From JBBQRS01 sp038214535 (GTDB taxonomy: Bacteria > Chloroflexota > Anaerolineae > CG2-30-64-16), in contig JBBQRS010000090.1 of the NCBI GenBank assembly GCA_038214535.1, positions 1-19,473 on the forward strand: 19,473 nt of DNA, written 5' to 3'. Position 1 is the stretch's first letter; each line of letters begins with the position of its first letter. The notes below the pieces were generated by a model. The model had not been told where the DNA came from, did not search any database, and saw only the letters and a list, made by a program, of their open reading frames with translations. The translations under genes were made by a program, and so were the position numbers. Shown here piece after piece: positions 1-9,024 of the stretch.

Positions 1-224
1 ACGGCTATCACAAGCACCAGGTAAGATGTGAGCACCAACAGCGCCGCCGGGTCGCTCAACCCCGTGGTCTTTCCGCCAGGGATAAAGACCACGAATATCT
101 GCATCAGAAACGCAAGGGGAATAAGCCATGCGCTCCGAAACTCGATACGGCTCAGCCGCGAGAGTTTTCCCCCACGCAGCACCGCGATGAGCAGGCTGAC
201 GATGATTGCCGCAACTAGGATCAC
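1..224 (-). CDS. DUF5317-like membrane protein, N-terminal part (cut by window edge)
   Basis: The first 74 codons of a membrane protein run off the left edge of the window with no stop. The start is read as GTG at 224..222. The translation opens VILVAAIIVSLLIAVLRGGK, one hydrophobic helix followed by a basic turn, then an amphipathic stretch (LSRLSRIEFR), a second hydrophobic helix (WLIPLAFLMQIFVVF), a short loop (IPGGKTTGLSDP) and a third helix. The opening, with a short helix and then LRGGKLSRL, resembles DUF5317 proteins of Chloroflexota and Firmicutes as I remember them; their function is unknown. An in-frame GTG lies 11 codons upstream; neither start has a strong Shine-Dalgarno. The gene lies 121 nt downstream of a 40-codon peptide gene on the same strand and probably shares its transcript. 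The missing C-terminus prevents a firm family call. Confidence 0.62.
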   Translation of the reverse strand, partial: MILVAAIIVSLLIAVLRGGKLSRLSRIEFRSAWLIPLAFLMQIFVVFIPGGKTTGLSDPAALLVLTSYLVLVIA

Positions 225-345
225 AGGGCGACCCTGGCAGATTTGCACCTGCTCAAGCTGTTGAAAAAGCGCTGTTGCTCAAAGTCCTCTGTCACGATCA
301 CCGGGCCGGCAATGAAGCCGGGCTTCAGGTGAGGCAACCTGATTC

Positions 346-468
346 TTAGAACAGGAAGGCCTGCGGCCACCCGATTGCGTTCGGCGCGCCGACGGACATG
401 GCCAGCAAGATCAGCGTGATGATGATGAAGACGACCTTGACGAGCTCGGGCCTGACAGAAACTTTCAT
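346..468 (-). CDS. 40-residue hydrophobic small protein / candidate signal peptide
   Basis: A short ORF of 40 codons starts with ATG at 468..466 and ends with TAA. The Shine-Dalgarno is excellent: GGAGGAG at 479..473, 4 nt from the ATG. Residues 1-11 are polar and basic (MKVSVRPELVK), residues 12-27 are strongly hydrophobic (VVFIIITLILLAMSVG), and the last 13 residues (APNAIGWPQAFLF) are proline- and aromatic-rich with no charge. This is the shape of a single-span membrane microprotein or a short secreted-peptide precursor. It has no cysteine and no recognisable family. It lies downstream of a SARP-type regulator and a direct-repeat promoter and upstream of a DUF5317-like gene. The overlapping ORF in another frame (221-595) gives an Arg/His-rich product with no protein character. 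The ribosome binding site and context support the gene; homologues could not be checked. Confidence 0.66.
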   Translation of the reverse strand: MKVSVRPELVKVVFIIITLILLAMSVGAPNAIGWPQAFLF

Positions 469-515
469 GAGACTCCTCCATAGTTAAATTAAATCTTGTA
501 GGGTTGGAAAGAAAG

Positions 516-556
516 GGCCCCGGGATCTTCAAAATGTGGGCGATGTTGCCGGGGCC
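516..556 (-). promoter_or_regulatory. GC-rich inverted repeat followed by a pyrimidine tract in the peptide leader (possible attenuator)
   Basis: Arms GGCCCCGG at 549-556 and its complement at 516-523 can pair around a 25-nt loop. Read on the minus strand, the 3' arm is followed by CTTTCTTTCC. It lies between the predicted peptide promoter (about 611) and the peptide start (468). It could be a leaky terminator or attenuator in the 5' leader, or could end transcripts coming out of the regulator gene. The T-run is interrupted, so the call is tentative. Confidence 0.3.
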
Positions 557-610
557 ACTTGTGCGCTCTTGTCGGGGACGATTAGAGCCCGTCAAGACTA
601 CACTGTATTC

Positions 611-644
611 TTTATAACATGTGCCTATGAACGCGGCTATGAAC
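611..644 (-). promoter_or_regulatory. SARP-type direct-repeat operator and -10 box upstream of the peptide gene
   Basis: On the minus strand two identical octamers GTTCATAG (644..637 and 632..625) are separated by 4 nt (CCGC). They are followed after exactly 8 nt by TATAAA at 616..611, a 5/6 match to the -10 consensus. No good -35 box is present. Known SARP sites are heptamer direct repeats with about 11-bp periodicity, with the 3' copy 8 bp from the -10 box, replacing the -35. Here the period is 12 bp and the 8-bp spacing is exact. The site begins 38 nt after the stop of a SARP-domain regulator gene and points towards the peptide and DUF5317 genes. Binding by that regulator is inferred. Confidence 0.55.
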
Positions 645-665
645 GTGAAGCGAGAAAGAGACGAA

Positions 666-688
666 TTAATGTTAATGTCTCTTAATGT
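666..688. repeat. Three short TTAATGT repeats at the 3' end of the regulator gene
   Basis: TTAATGT occurs at 666-672, 672-678 and 682-688 (plus strand reading). The third copy contains the stop codon of the regulator gene. The tract is AT-rich against a GC-rich background and sits next to the direct-repeat promoter. It may be an accessory binding site or chance. Confidence 0.3.
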
Positions 689-3600
689 TTCCCGTTTCGG
701 ATCCGGAGGTAGACGGAGGTGGTTTCTGCGGATGGCGCGGTGTTGAGTTCTTGCAGGAGAAGCGCGGCCAGCTTCTCATAATGCTGTAATGCCTGCGATC
801 GCTGACCCAGCGCCGCGTACGAAAGCATGAGTTGCCGGTGAGAATCTTCCCAGAATTCGTCATGCTCAAGCGCTTTGCGGCAGAACTGAACCGCCTGGCG
901 ATGGTCGCCTTGTTCGGCATAGAACGCCGCCAGGCGTGAAACAGCCATCAGATACCGTTGGCGCAGTCTTTCCCGGTGGGCGAATGCCCAATCGGAATAA
1001 ATGTCTTCGAGGAAATCGCCCATGTACAGGTCAATCGCTTCGCTACAATCCCGGCTGGATCTTTCACAAAGCGGCTCGATCCGATCCGCTTCGGCGGAAA
1101 GCGCTTCGAACTGTTGTACGTCATACGAATAGTCAAGATCGGTGTTGAAGGCGTAGCGTTCGCCGTTATAGCGGATACAGTCTTTCCCTGCGGCGCGGCG
1201 AACCCGATAGAGGGTCGCGTGGAAGATGCTGGTCATGCGGGAGGGCGAGTGATCCGGCCAGAAGATGTCACCGATCTGTTCCTTGCTGCGATTCGGATTG
1301 TCCAGCAGGTAAAAGAACAGTTCACGGGCCTGCGCCGAACCCCAGTCTGACGGGCTCAACGACACACCATCTCGATAGACGATGCCCGGCCCCAGCGCGC
1401 GGATTTCCAATGCCGGCTTCGGCTCGCGGTCAACTTCCGGGGCTTCGCCGTTTCCGGGTGTTTTGCTCAACGTGTTACGGAACGCCTCGATGCGGGATAG
1501 CAACAGTTCGATGCGCGGATCGTTAAGCCGTCGGGCCGCATAACGGAGCAGGGGCAGGGCGCGTACGCCACTGACGATGAGAAACTGATCAATGCCGGCT
1601 TGATAGGCCAGATCAACGGCGCATTGCAGGCTGTTGAGCGCTTCATCCCGGTGCTTCATGTGATAATGTGTTTTGGCCGAGTGGAAACAGACGCGCGCCA
1701 GATCAGCCCTTGCGCCGGTCGGTGCGAGCAACGCGTGCGCGCGATCCAGATGTTCCAGCGCCTCAGCCGTGTCGCCGCTGTCACTGAATAATGCGCCCAG
1801 CGAAGTTTCCACGAAACCAATCTCGCGCCCGGAGTGATGCTCTTCGGCTTCTGCCAGCGCCTGGCGCAGCAGCCCTGCGGCCGAGGCGTAATCCTGCTTC
1901 AATCGCGAGGTGTTCCCCAGCGCATCCAGGGCATACACGGTCAGGAAGCCGTCGCCCACACGGCTGGCCTGATCGAGGGCGGCGCTATAAAGGTTCTGAC
2001 AGACGGCGTAATTGCCGAGATCGCGCTGTACGTCGCCCATGCCGGCCAGAACGTAGCCTTCGAAGCGTACCTCGGCGGCTTCACGTGCGCGCGAGAGGGC
2101 TTGCTCGAAGAGGCTTAGCGCCTGGTCATATTCACCGCGATGGTGGTGGTTTACGGCCATGCTGTTCAGCACATTCGCGAGGGCCGCGCCGTTGCCGATC
2201 TGTTCCCACAGCGCCAGCGATTTAATGTAGTGCAAGTCGGCGCCGGTTGAGTTGCCAAGCGCATGTAAGCAAACGCCTAGCTCCTGGTGCACCGTAGCGA
2301 TATTATACGAGCTGGACAGCCGCTCATAGAGCACCAGAGAGCGCCCTAACTCCTGATGCGCCTGATCGAGCTGTCCCAGACCCAACAGGCCCTGGCCCAG
2401 CTTGCGATGCGCTTCCGCGCTTAACTGTACATCCCGGCCATCCAATAGGTTCATCGCCCGTTGGCAGGCATCTACGGCGTCCTGATACTTGCCTTCGCGG
2501 GTTGCGATGGCGCTCTGATAGATCAGCACCATCGCCTGCCCTCTGGGGCTGGGCGACGTCTCGAACTTTTCGACAGCGCGTTCCAGCGCCTGGCGCGCCA
2601 GGGGAATCTCGCCGCGGATGATATGAATACGCGCCCGCGTCACGAGCATTTCGGCGGAACGATTTAAGATGTCGGAGGGCAGGTCGTCGAGCCAGCTTCG
2701 CAGCGTCTCCAGACGCCCCGCCTGAAACATCGCCGGGGCGGCCGATTCCACCAATTGACCGGCGTGCGCGAAATCCTGCGCCTGAAACCAGTGATAGATC
2801 GCGTCATCGGTCTGGCCCCGCTCTTCGAAGAGCAATGCCGCTTTGGCATGAAGGGCGCGGAAATCGGATTCCCTTTCGCGTTGCAAGCGCGCTTGAAGAA
2901 ATTCCTGGAACAAACCGGAGTACGTATACCATGCGCCCGGCCCTTCGAGCCGGGTCAGGAACAGGTTGCGCTGCTCGATCCACTCGATGAGGTCCCGTGA
3001 ATTTCGGATACCGAGGAACTGATCGCAGACATCCGGGTTCAACTGGCGGAGGACGGAAGAATCCTGGAGGAAGCGCCGGATTTCAGCGGGCTGCTGGGAG
3101 AAGACTTCACGTGCGAGATACTCGAAGATCTGTTCGGGGGTGCCGCGCACGCGGGCCAGGTTTTCCACGAGGCCGCGCCAGAAGGTCTGTGCGGTGAGCA
3201 ATATCCCGGTGATCCACCCATCCGATTCGCGAGCCAGCCCCTCCGCGGTATCATCCGGCAGATAGAGATTATACTGATTCTGGAACAGCCCTTGAATCTC
3301 CTCGGCGGTAAAGCTGAGGTCCGCCGTACCCAGGCCGGCGATCTCTTGATAAGCCGCGAGGCGAACCAATGGCAACGCAGGCATGGTGCGGCTTGCCAGC
3401 AGGATGTGGCAGTTCTCCGGCAGGTAGCGCAGTAACAGATCGAAGAAGATTTGCACGGCCTGGCTGCTTTCTGCCAGATGATAATCATCAACGATCAGCA
3501 GGAAATATTCGGGGATGGTGTCATAGATTTCGTTGACGAGCACCGTCACCATAGACTGCGCATCGAGAACCGCGCCGGCCATGCCGCGCAACAGCGCCTG

Positions 3601-3906
3601 CGAACGCTCGCCAAAGGTCGCGAAACGCTGTTTGATGGATGCGATTAAATATTCGAAAAGGGTGGTCGCATCGCGATCCGTTTCGTCGAGGGCGAGCCAG
3701 CACACGGGGAGATCGGTGTTGTGTGCAAAGTCAATCAGTAGTGAGGTCTTGCCGCAACCCGGCGCGCCGGAGATCAGGATGAGTTTGCGTTCTACCTGGT
3801 CATGCAGGAAGTCTGTCAGGCGCGGCCGATGAAAAATGCCTTGTCGCTTGCGCGGGACAAGGATTTTCGTCACGATGATGCGCGAAGTTTCTACGTTTGC
3901 TACCAT
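682..3906 (-). CDS. MalT/AfsR-type STAND ATPase transcriptional regulator with TPR and C-terminal SARP (wHTH-BTAD) domain
   Basis: This 1074-residue signal-transducing regulator should act as an ATP-dependent, ligand-gated transcription activator. The N-terminal part is a MalT-like NTPase: Walker A GAPGCGKT at residues 47-54, Walker B FLLIVDDYH at 135-143, then LLASR (sensor-like) and SDGWITGILL, which corresponds to the MalT GWxxGL motif. Residues about 390-790 are tandem TPR-like repeats, the usual ligand-sensing region. Residues about 832-922 form an OmpR/SARP winged helix (ALGPGIVYRDG, the helix around FFYLLDNPNRSKEQIGDIFWP, then RVRRAAG), and about 927-1070 a BTAD domain. The ATG at 3906..3904 is chosen because AGGATGG lies 1-7 nt upstream. 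An in-frame ATG at 3930 has no Shine-Dalgarno and lies only about 18 nt from the predicted transcription start. Alone on its transcript, it is followed by a direct-repeat promoter that it may control. Its ligand is unknown. Confidence 0.9.
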   Translation of the reverse strand: MVANVETSRIIVTKILVPRKRQGIFHRPRLTDFLHDQVERKLILISGAPGCGKTSLLIDFAHNTDLPVCWLALDETDRDATTLFEYLIASIKQRFATFGERSQALLRGMAGAVLDAQSMVTVLVNEIYDTIPEYFLLIVDDYHLAESSQAVQIFFDLLLRYLPENCHILLASRTMPALPLVRLAAYQEIAGLGTADLSFTAEEIQGLFQNQYNLYLPDDTAEGLARESDGWITGILLTAQTFWRGLVENLARVRGTPEQIFEYLAREVFSQQPAEIRRFLQDSSVLRQLNPDVCDQFLGIRNSRDLIEWIEQRNLFLTRLEGPGAWYTYSGLFQEFLQARLQRERESDFRALHAKAALLFEERGQTDDAIYHWFQAQDFAHAGQLVESAAPAMFQAGRLETLRSWLDDLPSDILNRSAEMLVTRARIHIIRGEIPLARQALERAVEKFETSPSPRGQAMVLIYQSAIATREGKYQDAVDACQRAMNLLDGRDVQLSAEAHRKLGQGLLGLGQLDQAHQELGRSLVLYERLSSSYNIATVHQELGVCLHALGNSTGADLHYIKSLALWEQIGNGAALANVLNSMAVNHHHRGEYDQALSLFEQALSRAREAAEVRFEGYVLAGMGDVQRDLGNYAVCQNLYSAALDQASRVGDGFLTVYALDALGNTSRLKQDYASAAGLLRQALAEAEEHHSGREIGFVETSLGALFSDSGDTAEALEHLDRAHALLAPTGARADLARVCFHSAKTHYHMKHRDEALNSLQCAVDLAYQAGIDQFLIVSGVRALPLLRYAARRLNDPRIELLLSRIEAFRNTLSKTPGNGEAPEVDREPKPALEIRALGPGIVYRDGVSLSPSDWGSAQARELFFYLLDNPNRSKEQIGDIFWPDHSPSRMTSIFHATLYRVRRAAGKDCIRYNGERYAFNTDLDYSYDVQQFEALSAEADRIEPLCERSSRDCSEAIDLYMGDFLEDIYSDWAFAHRERLRQRYLMAVSRLAAFYAEQGDHRQAVQFCRKALEHDEFWEDSHRQLMLSYAALGQRSQALQHYEKLAALLLQELNTAPSAETTSVYLRIRNGKH

Positions 3907-3954
3907 ACCATCCTGTAAAGACAAGCGCATAACGCTGTGAAGAGGTAGACAGGC

Positions 3955-3983
3955 ATTCTATCGGTTCGTAAGCGTTTCGTCCA
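3955..3983 (-). promoter_or_regulatory. Candidate promoter of the STAND-SARP regulator
   Basis: On the minus strand TGGACG (3983..3978, 4/6 to the -35 consensus) and TAGAAT (3960..3955, 5/6 to the -10) are separated by 17 nt. Transcription would begin near 3948, giving a leader of about 42 nt to the ATG at 3906. The spacer holds a near-repeat, ACGAAAC and ACGAACC, with 11-bp periodicity, which could reflect autoregulation but is only 2 bp from the -10 box. Confidence 0.45.
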
Positions 3984-4011
3984 GGACTTTGGTTACAAGA
4001 TCGACCACGAA

Positions 4012-4416
4012 TCACGAGGTCACGAGCTTAACTTCGCTGACTTTGCCATCGTCGAGCCGGAATCCGCGCAACGAGGGTCGCGTCGGATCGGCAAGACTGC
4101 AAATGATATATACGGCATCGGGATAATATGCCTGGGCAATGTCGGTTGTGGAAGGCGTCTCAGGCCCACTCGGGTGCGAGTGATAGATGCCGGCCAGCTC
4201 AAGCCCCGCCGTGTCGAAGCTGATTTGCAAGGCCAGGGTATCCACATCGAGTTCATAGGCGACGCGTGGCTTCGGCGACACGTTGCGTCCTCTATAAAGG
4301 GTGACTGCCTGGTTGTCGCGGCCCGAGATGATGCCGCAAACCTCTTCGGGATACCCGGCGCGCGCGTGAGAGACAATCTCGGAGGCCATAGCGACAGGAA
4401 TGCGAAACGATGCCAT
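4012..4416 (-). CDS. M67-family (JAMM/Mov34/MPN) metallopeptidase
   Basis: A 134-residue single-domain JAB1/MPN protein. The full JAMM zinc signature is visible: a glutamate early in the domain (PEEVCGII, residues 23-30) and HSHPSGPETPSTTD, i.e. H-x-H, seven residues, S, two residues, D. All metal ligands and the catalytic glutamate are therefore present. Stand-alone bacterial members of this size cleave amino acids or short chains from the C-terminus of ubiquitin-like sulfur carriers (the CysO/MoaD/ThiS type), for example Mec in mycobacteria. That substrate is an analogy here: no sulfur carrier, ThiF/MoeB or cysteine synthase lies in the window. The gene starts 21 nt after the stop of the metallo-beta-lactamase-fold gene, so the two are probably cotranscribed. 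The start ATG has only a weak AGG upstream. Confidence 0.88.
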   Translation of the reverse strand: MASFRIPVAMASEIVSHARAGYPEEVCGIISGRDNQAVTLYRGRNVSPKPRVAYELDVDTLALQISFDTAGLELAGIYHSHPSGPETPSTTDIAQAYYPDAVYIICSLADPTRPSLRGFRLDDGKVSEVKLVTS

Positions 4417-4437
4417 CGGTCGGCCTGCGGTCGTCGT

Positions 4438-5091
4438 TTAGAGTTGGGTTGGTTGGTGCGCGGATCCAACCAGAAACGGGTTGGATGTCCGTTCTTCGCC
4501 CACGGTGCTGGTGGGGCCATGCCCTGAAAGCACCGCGTAATCGTCGGGAAGGGTCAAAATCTGTGTGCGAATGCTTTCCAGCAGGGTCGGGAAATCGCCA
4601 TCGAGATCGGTGCGCCCGATGGAACCCCGAAAGAGCGCGTCGCCGGTGAACGCGCGGCGCGCGGCGTGATCCACGAGCGTGATCCCGCCGGCGGAATGGC
4701 CAGGCGTCGCGCGAATCTCAAGCGCCAGTTCCCCAACCTCCACCGTCGCTCCGTCTCCGAGATAGCCGCTCACCGCCGGGGGGTCGCCCGGGTCGTGGCC
4801 CAGCCAGGCCATGCTGGTTGGTTGCATTTTAGCCAGCAGCGCAACGTCACCCTCATGGATGAAGAAGGGCGCGCCGGTGGCCTCCTGCAGGGCGCGGGCG
4901 GCAAGCAGGTGATCGAAATGGCCGTGCGTGGCAATGATACGATCAACTGTCCAGTTGCGGCGTTCGAGCAAGGCCAGGATGGCGCGCAGATTGTCACCGG
5001 GATCAATGACCACGGCGCTCTGCATCTCTTGAGAACCGAGAACGTAGCAGTTAACCTGCAATGCTCCGACGACCAAAGTTTCGAGGTTCAT
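4438..5091 (-). CDS. Metallo-beta-lactamase-fold hydrolase, glyoxalase II-like
   Basis: A 217-residue MBL-fold enzyme, the usual length of the YcbL/GloB-like subgroup that lacks the long C-terminal helical domain of true glyoxalase II. Metal-binding residues are all visible: THGHFDH at 55-61 (H56, H58, D60, H61), GHSAGG with H132, GDALF with D151, and GHGP with H191. GRTDLDGD at 159-166 and NPFL near the C-terminus are also typical of the group. Likely activities are hydrolysis of hydroxyacyl-thiol esters or persulfide-linked chemistry; the sequence does not decide between them. It precedes the JAMM peptidase by 21 nt on the same strand, suggesting an operon. The start is ATG with a weak TAGG 9 nt upstream. 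It lies 110 nt after the glycosyltransferase stop, with a perfect hairpin between. Confidence 0.9.
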   Translation of the reverse strand: MNLETLVVGALQVNCYVLGSQEMQSAVVIDPGDNLRAILALLERRNWTVDRIIATHGHFDHLLAARALQEATGAPFFIHEGDVALLAKMQPTSMAWLGHDPGDPPAVSGYLGDGATVEVGELALEIRATPGHSAGGITLVDHAARRAFTGDALFRGSIGRTDLDGDFPTLLESIRTQILTLPDDYAVLSGHGPTSTVGEERTSNPFLVGSAHQPTQL

Positions 5092-5159
5092 GCGGCAAGC
5101 CTACCATATCTGGGGGCTGGTGTCCAGAAGACCACAAGGGGAAAGCCGCGTTGTGACCA

Positions 5160-5190
5160 GGTGCAACGCACTTCTGAAGTGCGTTGCACC
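5160..5190. repeat. Perfect 14-bp inverted repeat (hairpin) between glycosyltransferase and hydrolase genes
   Basis: GGTGCAACGCACTT at 5160-5173 and its exact complement at 5177-5190 are separated by a 3-nt loop (CTG). It lies 11 nt downstream of the glycosyltransferase stop. On the minus strand no T-run follows, so it is not a standard intrinsic terminator in that direction; it may stabilise mRNA ends or be a dispersed REP-like element. A T-rich but interrupted tract (TTCGTCTTACTTT) follows on the plus strand. Confidence 0.75.
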
Positions 5191-5201
5191 TTCGTCTTAC
5201 T

Positions 5202-7621
<2,420 letters not shown>

Positions 7622-7625
<4 letters not shown>

Positions 7626-8923
7626 GGCGTCACACCCGCCTGCCGGCCGGTAATATATGCCTTCATGCTCAGATAAACCGGCTGCAACGTGAAGTCGGGG
7701 TCCACGAGGCGGAAGTACGCCTCGGGGCGGCCCTGCTGGAACCACTCGTCGGTGGCTCGTTTCATGTACCAGGTGTTTACCACGCCCGCCCAGGGCCATT
7801 CCTGCCGGACGCGTTCGTATGCTAACGGCGTATAGCGCGCCTGTTGCTCCAACGTCACCTGCCCGAAGCGTTTGTCGGCGACGTCATCCGGCACGGCGCT
7901 CCACCCCATCTCGCTGATCCAGATCGGTTTGCCCGCGTCGCCGTTGGCGACCATCAGGTCGCGCACGAACTGGGGTCGCCCGAAGTTCATCACGCGTGGG
8001 TGCATCCGCCGGTCGGTCGGCCCCGACCACAGCCCGTAGCCTTGCATCGCCACGATATCGAAATAGGGCGCGGCTCCGGCGTCGTACATCCGCTGGAGGA
8101 AAAGCAGATCGTTCAAGGCGTTGGTGGGCGCGGGCGCGGCGGGTTGCAGGGCGATGGTGCTCGCCAGCGCGCCGTTAATGATGACGACGTTCGGGTCGGC
8201 CGCGCGCGCCCGCGTCGCGGCGATCTTCAGGAGTTCCGTGTAGTCTTCCGGGCTGATGGGGTAGCTGCCCCACTCCGGATAGATGTTCGGCTCGTTCCAC
8301 ATCTGGTAGTACTTAATACGCCCCTTGTAGCGGTTGACCAGCGCGTAGACGAAATCCCCGTAGTCCTCGTAATTGTCGGGCGGGGCGAATGTGCCGACTT
8401 CATCGCCTTTAGCGCGGCTCCACGATGGCGGCGTGCTGACGCGGACGATCAACTCCAGGTCGTATTTTTCGGCCAGGTCAACGATCTGATCGTACTTGTC
8501 CCACGCCGACTTGGCGGGCAGGTTGCGCCGATCCTCGAAATCGCCCTTGCCATGGATCTCGATGTCCTGCCAGGGGAATTCTTGTCGCAGCCAGTGGAAG
8601 CCCGCCTCCGCCGCCAGGCGCACGGTCTCTTCCCGTTTGGCCGGCTCGACCTCTTCGTTCAGGAAGACGTTGACGCCATAGGGGCTGAGTCCGTCGGGCG
8701 CGACGAGGGTATCCCCGGCGAGGTGCAGGCGCGGCCGTAGCGCATCGGCGACGAGGTCGGAGAGGCCCTTGAGTTGGGAGAACAGCTTTTCCTCGCCCGT
8801 CCACGAAAAGAGGCGCGCGTCGACGCGCGGCCAACTGTTGAGCGCGACGAAAACAAGCAGCCCTGTGAGCAGGACTGCGAGGATGGCGGGGAGGCGGGAG
8901 CGTCTTCGCTGGGTGCGGGCCAT
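7622..8923 (-). CDS. Membrane-anchored glycoside hydrolase-like protein, clan GH-A fold
   Basis: A 433-residue protein with a basic N-terminus and one hydrophobic anchor (residues 11-29), so the catalytic domain is outside the membrane. Clan GH-A signatures are visible: YYQMWNEPN with the putative acid/base E211 at the end of strand 4, and PIWISEMGW with the putative nucleophile E338 at the end of strand 7. The barrel begins near SPYGVNVFLN (80-89). The pattern is closest to the GH39/GH5-like extracellular cellulase-type proteins common in Chloroflexota; substrate cannot be told. The stop codon overlaps the start of the GT39-like gene (ATGA), indicating translational coupling and a shared role in surface glycan turnover or assembly. 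The start ATG has no clear Shine-Dalgarno. Confidence 0.85.
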
Positions 8924-8964
8924 ACGGCGGCGCCGTTCAGTTGCGAGTTAGTGATTGAGGTTCA

Positions 8965-8996
8965 GAGGAAAGGGCTGACTTGAAAGCCCTTTCCTC
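8965..8996. repeat. 12-bp inverted repeat between the SH3 lipoprotein and glycosidase genes
   Basis: GAGGAAAGGGCT at 8965-8976 pairs exactly with 8985-8996 around an 8-nt loop. It lies 28 nt past the stop of the SH3 lipoprotein gene. No T-tract follows on the minus strand, so it may be a weak terminator or a processing/stability hairpin that lets some transcription continue into the glycosidase gene. Confidence 0.6.
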
Positions 8997-9024
8997 ACGA
9001 TGCCATCGTTGGTTCAATCCGCGT

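Noticed and set aside
221..595. ORF of 124 codons overlapping the small peptide gene
   Set aside because: The product is rich in Arg/His runs with no protein-like pattern; its frame is a shadow of the 40-codon peptide and of leader sequence, and its start lies upstream of the leader hairpin with no Shine-Dalgarno.
1791..2225. Plus-strand ORF of 144 codons inside the regulator
   Set aside because: Arg/Pro-rich antisense shadow of TPR coding sequence, with no Shine-Dalgarno.
7626..7799. N-terminal extension of the GT39-like protein
   Set aside because: It overlaps the 3' end of the glycosidase gene in another frame and has Arg/Gly/Pro-rich shadow composition; the ATG overlapping the stop is better.
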